NCBI RefSeq assembly: GCF_000025865.1
Contig: NC_014002.1
Span: 682,001 to 746,000 of the forward strand
Reading direction: 5' to 3'
Origin: Methanohalophilus mahii DSM 5219
GTDB taxonomy: Archaea; Halobacteriota; Methanosarcinia; Methanosarcinales; Methanosarcinaceae
DNA length: 64,000 nt
Notes under the pieces: model-generated
Told to the model about the DNA's origin: nothing
The model's database searches: none
The model's input: only the letters and a program-made list of their open reading frames with translations
Program-made: the position numbers and the translations under genes
Shown here: one piece after another, positions 39,484 through 46,762 of the stretch
How positions within the stretch are numbered: the stretch's first letter is position 1
Layout: every line of letters starts with the position of its first letter

Positions 39484-40461
39484 TCACTCCAGGTCAATAT
39501 GGGGATTTAGGTCACAGGCAGTACACGGAAGGCACATTGTTCTTGAAATATCGGCCCGCAACCCGTGTTTGTCCAGTATGTTGCGGAGGACCTTTGTAAG
39601 TTTAAGCAGCCTGTATTTAGTCGGACGTTCAATGTCGATATCACCCATGCGCAAAGGATGAACGCCTCCGGCGCGTAAAATCGGTATAATACCCAACGAA
39701 GCAAGTTCTTCCAATCCCTTTTCCACAATTTCATCGGATTCCCCAAGACCGATTATGAAATTGGAAAATACTTTATTCTTTCCGAAGATATCCACGGCTT
39801 CTCGCAGATACCAGAGGATTTCGTCCAGTTCCTGATCCGGGCATACCGTGGGATATAGATCACGGTCCATCGTTTCTACGTTGTATTTTATTTCATCTGC
39901 ACCGGCTTTTTTCAGGGAGGCAGAACTGCCTTGAGTCGGATATATGGATACGCCTATGGGTACATTGTATTTTTTTACCGCATTGAGGACCTCAATAGCA
40001 CGTTTGACCTCTTTTTCTGCTGTTTCCTCAACTCCTGAGGTAATGGATATCGCTTCCATCATTCCCGAAGAATATCCCATATCCACAAGTTCCAGCACTT
40101 CATCAAGGCTTTTCACCTTCCCGCCAAGTTTCGGAACGGGGCAGAATTTGCAATTATATACACACTTCTCACTTATGGTGATATATGCCTGCCCGGGGCA
40201 GTGGATAAGTTCTTCTTCGAGATGTCCCCTTACAAGCTCGTTTCCCCCTTTCAAAATCACAATTTCCCCTTTATCCATTACAGCTTTGAGGGGTGAACCT
40301 TCATTTACTGTAAGGCGTACACGATGCCTGCCGGATTTGAGGAAAAATGCGGTATTTCCTGCTCCGGGCCCTGCTGTTGGGATTGTAATTCTACCAAGCA
40401 GTGACCTGTCCAGATTTACAGCACCGATTGATATTAGTTCAGCCTTAATTTCTGGTTCCAT
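39484..40461 (-). CDS. radical SAM protein (archaeal, biotin-synthase-like subgroup)
   Basis: 325 residues. An N-terminal all-beta extension of ~85 residues (GRHRVRLTVNEGSPLKAV) precedes the radical SAM core with CVYNCKFCPV (CxxxCxxC), GVEETAEKEV, then EIKYNVETMDRDLYPTVCP and FIIGLGESDEIVEKG. Three more cysteines form CLPCTAC near the end, a possible second cluster. The core resembles biotin-synthase-like methanogen enzymes. No substrate is known. ATG 40461 or GTG 40470 may start it; the AAGTGA before ATG 40461 is favoured. Its stop forms the ribosome binding site of the JAMM gene, so both are one operon. Confidence 0.8.
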   Translation of the reverse strand: MEPEIKAELISIGAVNLDRSLLGRITIPTAGPGAGNTAFFLKSGRHRVRLTVNEGSPLKAVMDKGEIVILKGGNELVRGHLEEELIHCPGQAYITISEKCVYNCKFCPVPKLGGKVKSLDEVLELVDMGYSSGMMEAISITSGVEETAEKEVKRAIEVLNAVKKYNVPIGVSIYPTQGSSASLKKAGADEIKYNVETMDRDLYPTVCPDQELDEILWYLREAVDIFGKNKVFSNFIIGLGESDEIVEKGLEELASLGIIPILRAGGVHPLRMGDIDIERPTKYRLLKLTKVLRNILDKHGLRADISRTMCLPCTACDLNPHIDLE

Positions 40462-40652
40462 AGAATTCACTTATAAATATTTTTAATTAGATACATAAAT
40501 GAAAATAACAGCAGCATCACCCATTTCTTCTTCTATCTCCATTTCTTCTGTATTGGAATAATTTTTATTCATCATAAATAGAGGTAGTATTGAAAAGCAG
40601 AGCCGACATCTACTAGACCAATACGACCCTTACTTTTCCATCTGCGTTATTT

Positions 40653-41049
40653 TCAATTGACCGGTAATTCATATTTCTTTGTGAATCCACCGGTGAAGGA
40701 GACATCAACTGAATCCTGTACAGGCATTTCATTTGTTTCATGCCCGTCTGATAGGTAGCTTAAACCGTATAGACTCTGCCTTGCATCCTTAAAATAGAAC
40801 CTTTCCTGCAGAAACCTTTCATCTTTTAGCCGGTTTAATGCATATCTTACTGTTCTGGGTGGAAGATAACTTTCTTCTGCAATTTCTTTCTGGGTCAGGT
40901 ATCCACCGTATTCCAGGACCTTGAGGACAAGTTTTGCAGATGGTGGTAATTCTTCGATTGTTTCTCGAAGTTTTTTTCGGTTATGGTTGTTTGCTTTTTT
41001 TACAATCTGTGCGTCTGCTTTACTATTGCCAACAAAAACGATCCCTCAT
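40653..41049 (-). pseudogene. winged-helix (MarR/IclR-like) regulator with a frameshift after the start
   Basis: A perfect GGTGA site (41060-41056) precedes ATG 41049, but that frame stops after eight codons. From 41046 on, the adjacent frame is open to TGA 40653 and encodes IVFVGNSKADAQIVKKANNH, RKKLRETIEELPPSAKLVLK, a winged helix (YGGYLTQKEIAEESYLPPRT, VRYALNRLKDERFL) and a C-terminal tail. The open frame has no start codon of its own. Removing one G from the GGG run at 41044-41046 joins the two, giving a start MRIVFVGNSK. Total length 397 = 3n+1. It is either a recent frameshift mutation, a sequencing error or programmed frameshifting. The HTH itself looks intact. Confidence 0.75.
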
Positions 41050-41073
41050 GTTATTTCACCTTCCTTTATCAGC

Positions 41074-41118
41074 GAACTTCACAATAGTGAACTTCACAAT
41101 AGTGAACTTCACAATAGT
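41074..41118. repeat. three tandem 15-bp repeats, operator-like
   Basis: GAACTTCACAATAGT is repeated three times without mismatch (41074-41088, 41089-41103, 41104-41118). Each junction contains the palindrome TTCAC-AATA-GTGAA. A minus-strand TATA box (TTTATATA, about 41135-41142) lies just upstream and would start transcription inside the repeats, 25-60 bases before the regulator's ATG. This is the expected place for an autoregulatory operator. Confidence 0.75.
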
Positions 41119-41273
41119 GACATATACCTTTTAGTATATAAATTTGATGCAGTATATTCCAACCTTTTTAAAATAACTTATAGCGCAAATTATTATGCTA
41201 TGTATTCTGACTGGACACTATTCTAAACTATATGGTCCCTGTTTTCCCACCTGCACATTTATTCGGACATTTT

Positions 41274-41283
41274 CCTATTTGCC
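41274..41283 (-). promoter_or_regulatory. half-site GGCAAATAGG upstream of tusA-like gene
   Basis: CCTATTTGCC on the plus strand, the exact complement of GGCAAATAGG at 46599-46608 upstream of cysH and close to the palindrome GGCAATATTTGCC at 51432-51444. It lies 65 bp before the TusA-like ORF. One member of a set of similar sites in promoters of the sulfur region. Confidence 0.4.
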
Positions 41284-41347
41284 TGTACCTCAACTTATTT
41301 ATCCCTCGTGGTAGAAGGCTCAAGTTGTCAATTAAAAAGGTAATAAT

Positions 41348-41593
41348 ATGGAAGAGCAAACAACTGAATTGGATTTAAAAGGAGAAGTGTGCCCGTTTAC
41401 TTTTGTAAAAACAAAATTACAGCTTGAACAAATGGGGAGTGGAGAGGTTCTGACAGTCATTTTCGACCACGCGCCTGCGATCGGAAACGTTCCCAAGAGT
41501 GTCAGGAATGAAGGGCATACAGTTCTTGGAATAGATCATATAGATACTAATCTCTGGAAAGTTCACATAAAAAAGCTTGATCGAAAGGTTTAA
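41348..41593 (+). CDS. TusA/SirA-family sulfur carrier-like protein (CPFT variant)
   Basis: 81 residues of the TusA fold: TTELDLKGEVCPFTFVKTKL, GEVLTVIFDHAPAIGNVPKS and NLWKVHIKKLDR. The single catalytic Cys of TusA is kept, but the usual CPxP motif is CPFT, so the second proline is lost. TusA proteins carry persulfide sulfur to tRNA thiolation, molybdenum cofactor or other enzymes. ATG 41348 lies in an AT-rich leader with GGTAATAAT upstream. A second, CPYP-type paralogue lies at 52525-52761, so two TusA-like genes flank the sulfur region. Confidence 0.85.
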   Translation: MEEQTTELDLKGEVCPFTFVKTKLQLEQMGSGEVLTVIFDHAPAIGNVPKSVRNEGHTVLGIDHIDTNLWKVHIKKLDRKV

Positions 41594-41674
41594 CCTCTAT
41601 TTACAGGCCAATTTGATCAATGTGCCAGTTCAATTTAAACTATCAGGCCTTGTTGTCCCACGTCGGGACTGATG

Positions 41675-41710
41675 CAAAAAAGGAGTTGGATTCTTTTGGC
41701 AAGAATCCAA
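41675..41710 (-). terminator. strong hairpin plus T-run after the SepCysS operon
   Basis: TTGGATTCTT (41686-41695) and AAGAATCCAA (41701-41710) form a perfect 10-bp stem with a 5-base loop. On the minus strand the stem is followed by TTTTTT. It lies two bases after the DUF169 stop. Confidence 0.8.
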
Positions 41711-41711
41711 T

Positions 41712-42719
41712 TCATTGAGCTACTTTTCTCTTGAATTTTGCAACGTTGTCAAGCATTACTTCTATTCCGCGATTTATGATCGCTTCGAACTTCTCACCTC
41801 TCATAGCCGCACGATTGATGGATTCGTGAAGTTCTATTAATAGGACAACATCGATCCAGTTATCGCGTCTGCGGTAGATAAGGGTGTTTTCGAATAAGTC
41901 TGCTGTCATATCCAATGCTTTTTCTGCCGCATTTGTGTCCTTAAATTTGACTGGGATATGAAGTGTGACTGATGTGCTTTTTCCTTTTTCATCCTTTGGT
42001 ATATAAAGTCTTATGATCTCGTTTTTGAAACGTCCCAGGAAGTGGTCTGTTCCTTTTGTAAATCCAAGAGCAAGAATGGAATCCACCACTCTGGTTGGAA
42101 GATCATCCATGAGGCATCCACAGAGAGCTTTTGTGATGCTCTCTTCTTTGAGAGATTCTGTAAGCTCTATAAAGGAATCCAATGGGAATCCAAACACAAT
42201 TTCATCGTTTCTGTAATCACTGAACATGCGTGCTCCGCTACACAGAAGCGAGAGGTTCACAGTGTTTTCCATCACAGGAATGGCAGTACATTCGCCACAA
42301 ACTGCAAATTCTCCTTTGAATTTTGATTCTATCATGTTCCCTTTTACCTTAGCGAGGGTCGCTGCCAATAGCATGAGTTTACTGGCATTTCCAATAACTA
42401 CTACTGCATCCGGTTCAAATTCACATTTATCAAGTGGTGCCACGGTTATTTTATCTATATTTGCCGGCTTAATTCGGGGATATACCTCTCCATAACTCGG
42501 CTCTGTGAAACCAAGTGCCAGTTCTGCACTTGCACAGGAGATATCATCAATGGTAGCTGTGAATGTAGTGCCATATGCAGCACTTTTACGTACCATTTCA
42601 CAGTAACGCATTGGGGAGGTGATGTTTGCTGTCTCATCACTGTTAAGTTTAACAGCAATCGGTGTAAGCGGAAGTCTAAAAAAGTGTCTGAATCTTTTTG
42701 TCATTTCTGCATATGTCAT
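41712..42719 (-). CDS. DUF169 family protein (long form), SepCysS operon
   Basis: 335 residues. The N-terminus has the DUF169 opening FFRLPLTPIAVKLNSDETAN; then come MRYCEMVRKSAAYGTTFTAT, the CASAELALGF block, CGECTAIPV and CSGARMFSDYRNDEIVFGFP. Conserved cysteines stand at CEMV, SCASAE, CGEC and CGCL, several of them likely cluster or thiol ligands. Its ATG overlaps the SepCysS stop as ATGA, so it is translationally coupled to a sulfur-inserting enzyme. That suggests a role in sulfur or cofactor supply, but the family has no known function. Confidence 0.8.
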   Translation of the reverse strand: MTYAEMTKRFRHFFRLPLTPIAVKLNSDETANITSPMRYCEMVRKSAAYGTTFTATIDDISCASAELALGFTEPSYGEVYPRIKPANIDKITVAPLDKCEFEPDAVVVIGNASKLMLLAATLAKVKGNMIESKFKGEFAVCGECTAIPVMENTVNLSLLCSGARMFSDYRNDEIVFGFPLDSFIELTESLKEESITKALCGCLMDDLPTRVVDSILALGFTKGTDHFLGRFKNEIIRLYIPKDEKGKSTSVTLHIPVKFKDTNAAEKALDMTADLFENTLIYRRRDNWIDVVLLIELHESINRAAMRGEKFEAIINRGIEVMLDNVAKFKRKVAQ

Positions 42720-43909
42720 GTACTAGCCCCCACCTTGATACCATGTTCTCTGGCAATGTCTATGAAAGCATCTGCCACGTATTCAACCTGTTCCCTGCTA
42801 AGTCCGTAGGTATTCAACTTGAAATTCTTACTCATTCCAGGGTGCACTCCGGTAATTTTCCGTTTTTTAAGTTCATGGTAGAGGAAATATCCTCGCCTTT
42901 TTGTTGTGGCTGAAACTTCATAAAATGGGAATGTCTCAAAAGCCACCAGTGTATGCTCGGTTGGTTTTACACCCATCTGGTGGAACCCTTCTATTCGTTC
43001 AAGCTGGGAAGCAAGGTAACGGGCGTTTTCTACCTCTTCATTCCAGTGCTTGACACGTTTGACAACAGCAGGAAATGAAGCCATAAGTGACATCACCGGT
43101 GCCCCGAACACAGGTGAACATCCAAACAGTGCAACTTCTTTTTTCGTGAAACCCCGACCACTCCAGTCTCCACGGATAGTTGATTTTTCAAACACCTGCT
43201 GGCTCCACTCAAAAGTGGTCGCAAGAATTCCCATAGGAGCTGATGCTGCCCAGCTTTTGTGTCCTGAAGCGCACAGGAAATCTACACCAAGTTTCTTGCC
43301 ATCAATAGGCATGATGCCTGAGGAGTATGCCGTGTTCAACAGGAACGGAACTCCGTATTCTTTGCATATTTTTCCCACAGCTGCGGCATCAGCTACATTC
43401 CCATAACGATAATCCACATGGGTAAGCAGTGCCAGTGCAGGAAGAGAACCGGTCTTTCGTTCGACTTCTTCGAATTTTTCGGCATACATCTGTGGATCTA
43501 TGGTGAATTCGGGATAGCCGTTATGTGGTACTTCAACCACTTTTAACTGGTTTGCTTCTGCTGCCAGATAAGATGTATAATGGGCAAGGGAATCCAAAAC
43601 GATGGTGTCACCGGGTTCGGTCACCATATGCATAGCTGCCCATTTTGCGTGTCGGCAGCCGGCTGTGAACCTGACATCGTCCATATTAAGGAATTCTGCT
43701 ATATCTGCGGAAAGATTCCTGACCGGCGGTTTCTGAACCAGGTCAACCCTGGATTCGAAACAATAATCACATACCGAATAGCCGTCTGCAAATTCAAGTA
43801 CTGCTTTCCTGGCTTCAGCTGTAAGTACTCCGCCTCGCTGGATAGGATTCAGGTTTATGTATGTACTCTCAACTCCACGTTTCAGATTATTGTAAATATC
43901 CAGATTCAC
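42716..43909 (-). CDS. pscS: O-phosphoseryl-tRNA(Cys):Cys-tRNA synthase (SepCysS)
   Basis: 397 residues of a PLP fold-type I enzyme. RGGVLTAEARKAVLEFADGY and CDYCFESRVDLVQKPPVRNL open it, with the catalytic cysteine pair in CDYC and another in AGCRHAKWAAMH. The PLP lysine lies in ASGHKSWAASAPMG. It replaces the phosphate of Sep-tRNA(Cys) with sulfur to form Cys-tRNA(Cys), completing the route begun by SepRS at 29391-31010. A thioredoxin-like gene lies 38 bp upstream and DUF169 overlaps downstream, forming one operon. Confidence 0.96.
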   Translation of the reverse strand: MNLDIYNNLKRGVESTYINLNPIQRGGVLTAEARKAVLEFADGYSVCDYCFESRVDLVQKPPVRNLSADIAEFLNMDDVRFTAGCRHAKWAAMHMVTEPGDTIVLDSLAHYTSYLAAEANQLKVVEVPHNGYPEFTIDPQMYAEKFEEVERKTGSLPALALLTHVDYRYGNVADAAAVGKICKEYGVPFLLNTAYSSGIMPIDGKKLGVDFLCASGHKSWAASAPMGILATTFEWSQQVFEKSTIRGDWSGRGFTKKEVALFGCSPVFGAPVMSLMASFPAVVKRVKHWNEEVENARYLASQLERIEGFHQMGVKPTEHTLVAFETFPFYEVSATTKRRGYFLYHELKKRKITGVHPGMSKNFKLNTYGLSREQVEYVADAFIDIAREHGIKVGAST

Positions 43910-43947
43910 TCAAATTTCCCCTGCTTAGTCCTATAATCGTAGTTGCT

Positions 43948-44202
43948 TTAGCCAGTTTGGTGCAGATTGATCTCATGTTCTATCTCCTCCTTTTCTACCC
44001 TTCCAATGAGTACAACCTCACCGTCAATGGCAATCGTCGGGACCTCCTCGATTCCCAGCTACTTTGCACGTTTTGCACCTTCGGGACCGGCAATATTGAT
44101 TTCCTTGAACATTATTCCACCTGAGAGGATGTCCACTATTTTCTTTCTGACATAATGACAATTCAAGCATGTATCGGAATAATATAGTTCTAACAACATC
44201 AT
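43948..44202 (-). CDS. thioredoxin/glutaredoxin-like protein with in-frame TAG
   Basis: Frame MMLLELYYSDTCLNCHYVRK with a CxxC redox site, then INIAGPEGAKRAK, a TAG (44061-44059), then LGIEEVPTIAIDGEVVLIGR and KEEIEHEI to TAA. Both halves are one thioredoxin fold in the same frame: the second holds the cis-proline VPT and the central strand. TAG stands where relatives have the last residue of the helix before the 'LGI-xVPT' strand. The frame is open up to ATG 44220; a TATA box at 44218-44227 predicts transcription starting near the ATGs at 44202/44199, so a leaderless start there is preferred. It could reduce SepCysS or feed it sulfur. Pyrrolysine insertion is the best explanation of the TAG. 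Confidence 0.8.
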
Positions 44203-44241
44203 ATCACAATTGGTTGGCATATAAATAACAAATTGTATCTC

Positions 44242-44254
44242 GACAAATCTTGCC
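44242..44254. promoter_or_regulatory. degenerate sulfur-region operator in the SepCysS promoter
   Basis: GACAAATCTTGCC matches 11 of 13 positions of GGCAAATATTGCC, the complement of the palindrome core at 51432-51444. It lies between the divergent thioredoxin-SepCysS-DUF169 operon and the small gene at 44303, about 20 bp upstream of the former's TATA box. Confidence 0.35.
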
Positions 44255-44302
44255 GCACCCCACCATGTTATACATTAATATGAGTTATACATATTTGATA
44301 TT

Positions 44303-44533
44303 ATGGATGAAAATACTCTTAACCGTACAAAGTCTGCAATTGACGCATTGATAGATGTTCAGCAACTCTGGATAGACAATGTTCCTGAATATAACCTATC
44401 GGATCAGGATCTTGTCAAATTGAAAAAACGCCTGAAAAGAGCAATGGACAATGTACAGAAAATCTACAACGAAAACGAAGATAAAATGGTAAATGCAGAA
44501 GAAATATTAAAAAAGAAACGTAGTCCTGAATGA
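44303..44533 (+). CDS. small charged helical protein (76 aa), unknown
   Basis: ATG 44303 to TGA. All-helical and highly charged: NRTKSAIDALIDVQQLWIDN, then LSDQDLVKLKKRLKRAMDNV and a lysine-rich tail EEILKKKRSPE. No cysteine, membrane helix or known motif is seen. A TATA-like TTATACATTAATATG precedes it by ~25 bp, suggesting a nearly leaderless transcript. It converges with the permease gene (6-bp gap). I do not recognise the family. Composition and a promoter support a real gene. Confidence 0.6.
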   Translation: MDENTLNRTKSAIDALIDVQQLWIDNVPEYNLSDQDLVKLKKRLKRAMDNVQKIYNENEDKMVNAEEILKKKRSPE

Positions 44534-44539
44534 CCGGCA

Positions 44540-45499
44540 TCAGGACACCAATCGGATTGTTGCGTATGCCAGGGAACTTGCTATCAGTGGCGAAACTACC
44601 CACATTACAATAATACGTTTGACAGTCTTGCTTTTTACAGTAGCAATTCCTTTTTTGGCACATCCTATTCCTATGACTGCTGCAGGCACAACCTGTCCGA
44701 GTGCCACCGGAACACCTGCAATAGATGCAGAATGTACAATGACAGCCGAAATGAATTCAACAAAGACGGCACGTATTGCACAGATTTCTGCAATATCGTC
44801 TCCAACTGTCTGGAGGATACGACCACCAATCAGTAATGCACCAACTCCGAGGGTAAGGCCTCCAAGTATCGCTCCGTTTGTAGGGTCTAGGAATCCGGCT
44901 CCAACAAGGGGGCCGACAGCATTTGCAACATTATTTGCCCCTGCAGAGTAAGCCACATAACAACCGGTAACTGTTAGGAGCATGCCTATTATTTTTCTTA
45001 TTTGTTCTTCGGATTCGTGATCGACAAGCCATACCAATACTTTAGGATGGATATATCTGCCAGCAATATATGCAAGGACAAATGACAGGATAGGTGTGGC
45101 CATCCACCATAATACGATGTAGGAAAGTAATTTTGTATCCAAGACTCCGTAAAATACACCTATGCCGACAACTGCTCCTACTGCAGCCTGACTTGCAGAG
45201 ATCGGCACCTTGAGCCAATTTCCGATAAATAGGCTAATAGAAGCTGCTGCGATTGCAATGATGGCGGCAATAAGTGTTATTGTACTGCCGGGGACAATTC
45301 CTTCCCCTAGTGTTTTAATGACTTCCCCACCATTTAAGACCGCACCAAGTAAGGAGAAAACGGCTATCAATAATATTGCCTGATTCTTAGTTCTTGCTTT
45401 TGCACCGTAAGCAGCACCCATCGAAGCTGCAGCATTATTTCCGCCAACATTGATCCCCATGAATATTGCCGCTGCCAGTGCTGCCAATATTATTAACAT
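44540..45499 (-). CDS. PiT/CysP-family anion permease (probable sulfate permease)
   Basis: About 319 residues with ten or so membrane helices. It has the two PiT signature repeats, INVGGNNAAASMGAAYGAKA near the N-terminus and AYSAGANNVANAVGPLVGAG in the second half. The family moves phosphate with Na+ or H+, and the CysP branch moves sulfate. It is divergent from the sulfite reductase gene, shares with it a promoter region carrying the operator-like site, and lies directly in a sulfate-reduction cluster, so sulfate is the best guess. ATG 45499 has GGAG nine bases upstream; ATG 45514 is an alternative. Confidence 0.82.
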   Translation of the reverse strand: MLIILAALAAAIFMGINVGGNNAAASMGAAYGAKARTKNQAILLIAVFSLLGAVLNGGEVIKTLGEGIVPGSTITLIAAIIAIAAASISLFIGNWLKVPISASQAAVGAVVGIGVFYGVLDTKLLSYIVLWWMATPILSFVLAYIAGRYIHPKVLVWLVDHESEEQIRKIIGMLLTVTGCYVAYSAGANNVANAVGPLVGAGFLDPTNGAILGGLTLGVGALLIGGRILQTVGDDIAEICAIRAVFVEFISAVIVHSASIAGVPVALGQVVPAAVIGIGCAKKGIATVKSKTVKRIIVMWVVSPLIASSLAYATIRLVS

Positions 45500-45627
45500 A
45501 TTCATATTCTCCATCGTTACATTAAAAAATTTTTATATAAACGGGACTGCTTCCTAAATTCACCTCCTAAAATGATTGTACAATATATATTAATGGAGAA
45601 ACAGGCCAAATTTACCACTTTATGCAA

Positions 45628-45641
45628 TGCAATATTTGCCT
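45628..45641. promoter_or_regulatory. operator-like site between permease and sulfite reductase genes
   Basis: TGCAATATTTGCC (45628-45640) differs at one position from the core GGCAATATTTGCC of the perfect palindrome at 51428-51448. It sits immediately upstream of the TATA box GCTATATATA (45651-45660) of the sulfite reductase gene and in the shared divergent promoter region of the permease. Confidence 0.5.
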
Positions 45642-45693
45642 TATGATGCAGCTATATATAGCAAACCGATACTACACTTAGTAGGGAATATGC

Positions 45694-46554
45694 ATGGAAG
45701 AAAAAGAAATCAATTATGCAAGGCTCAAACAAGGTGGTTTTCTTCGTCAACGCCAAAAGGAAGATTTTTTCTCCATACGGCTTCGCATAGTCGGTGGCCA
45801 GCTGACATCAGACCAACTGAGGTCACTAGCCAATGCTGCGGATAAGTATGGAAAAGGAGAAATCCACATAACTTCCAGACAAGGAGCTGAAATCTCATTT
45901 GTGGAACTTGAAGATGCAGATGCCATGTTGAATGAGCTGGAATCGGCAAATGTGCATCAAGGTACCTGTGGTCCGAGAGTCAGGGGAGTTGTTGCCTGTC
46001 AGGGAGACCGTGTTTGTACCCATGGTTTGATAGATGCATTAGGTATTGCCAGAAAAATTGATGAAAAATATTTTGCTTCTGAATTACCGAGTAAATTCAA
46101 GTTTGCTGTGACGGGTTGTCCGTCATCCTGCATGAAGCCCCAGGAAAACGACTTCGGAATAATGGGTGGTCTTGAACCAGAGTGGATCGATGATAAATGT
46201 ACACGTTGTGGTCTCTGTGAAACGACATGCCCGGTGGATGCAATTAAAATAGAAAATGACACCCTGTATTTTGATGAGGAGAAATGCAATCTCTGTGGTG
46301 ATTGTGTTTTTGTCTGTCCCACATCTGCATGGATTGAAGTCAAATCCGGTTACACCATCTGGGTTGGAGGAAAGGTTGGCAGGCATCCTGAACTCGCTAT
46401 CAAATTGATAGATATTGTGGATGAAAAAACGCTCTTTGAGATAATCGAGAAAACACTGGATTTCTACAGGGAAAATGCACCTGCAGGCGAAAGGTTCCGA
46501 GATACTCTTAAAAGAGTGGGACTGGAAAAATACAAGGCAGATGTACTTGAATAA
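45694..46554 (+). CDS. small sulfite reductase with fused ferredoxin domain
   Basis: 286 residues. The N-terminal ferrodoxin-like domain of siroheme reductases is followed by the siroheme/[4Fe-4S] ligands in two pairs, Cys102-x5-Cys108 (ACQGDRVC) and Cys142-x3-Cys146 (GCPSSC). A fused 2[4Fe-4S] ferredoxin follows, with Cys169/172/175/179 and 198/201/204/208. The C-terminus returns to the reductase fold (YTIWVGGKVGRHPELAIKL). This is the single-repeat Dsr-like protein type of methanogens. It would reduce sulfite to sulfide with electrons from the ferredoxin domain. Neighbouring APS reductase and ATP sulfurylase genes support an assimilatory role. No separate redox partner gene is adjacent. Confidence 0.88.
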   Translation: MEEKEINYARLKQGGFLRQRQKEDFFSIRLRIVGGQLTSDQLRSLANAADKYGKGEIHITSRQGAEISFVELEDADAMLNELESANVHQGTCGPRVRGVVACQGDRVCTHGLIDALGIARKIDEKYFASELPSKFKFAVTGCPSSCMKPQENDFGIMGGLEPEWIDDKCTRCGLCETTCPVDAIKIENDTLYFDEEKCNLCGDCVFVCPTSAWIEVKSGYTIWVGGKVGRHPELAIKLIDIVDEKTLFEIIEKTLDFYRENAPAGERFRDTLKRVGLEKYKADVLE

Positions 46555-46598
46555 ATCTAACCATTCGCTTTACGCACTTATCTGAAGGGTGTTTGTCC

Positions 46599-46608
46599 GG
46601 CAAATAGG
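46599..46608 (+). promoter_or_regulatory. half-site GGCAAATAGG upstream of cysH
   Basis: Identical over ten bases to the complement of 41274-41283, in the 208-base gap between the sulfite reductase and APS reductase genes. No other structure is seen in this gap apart from AT-rich stretches near 46680-46700. Confidence 0.4.
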
Positions 46609-46762
46609 TCAAAATTGGTGTTTACTTAGCCGTGGCTATAGTTGCTGGATATTTTCAAAAGATGTCTCTTGAAACAGATGTACAAAAAACGATAATGATT
46701 GATGTGAAATGAATTACTAAGCTATGCATGAATTTAAGGAATATTGAATTGAGGATGATACA

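Noticed and set aside
40471-40652. Possible 30-codon ORF (MMNKNYSNTEEMEIEEEM) upstream of the radical SAM gene
   Set aside because: Low complexity, no ribosome binding site, no family; most likely leader DNA.
44540-45514. Plain phosphate transporter
   Set aside because: Not excluded, but its divergent promoter shared with sulfite reductase and the operator-like site make sulfate the better guess.
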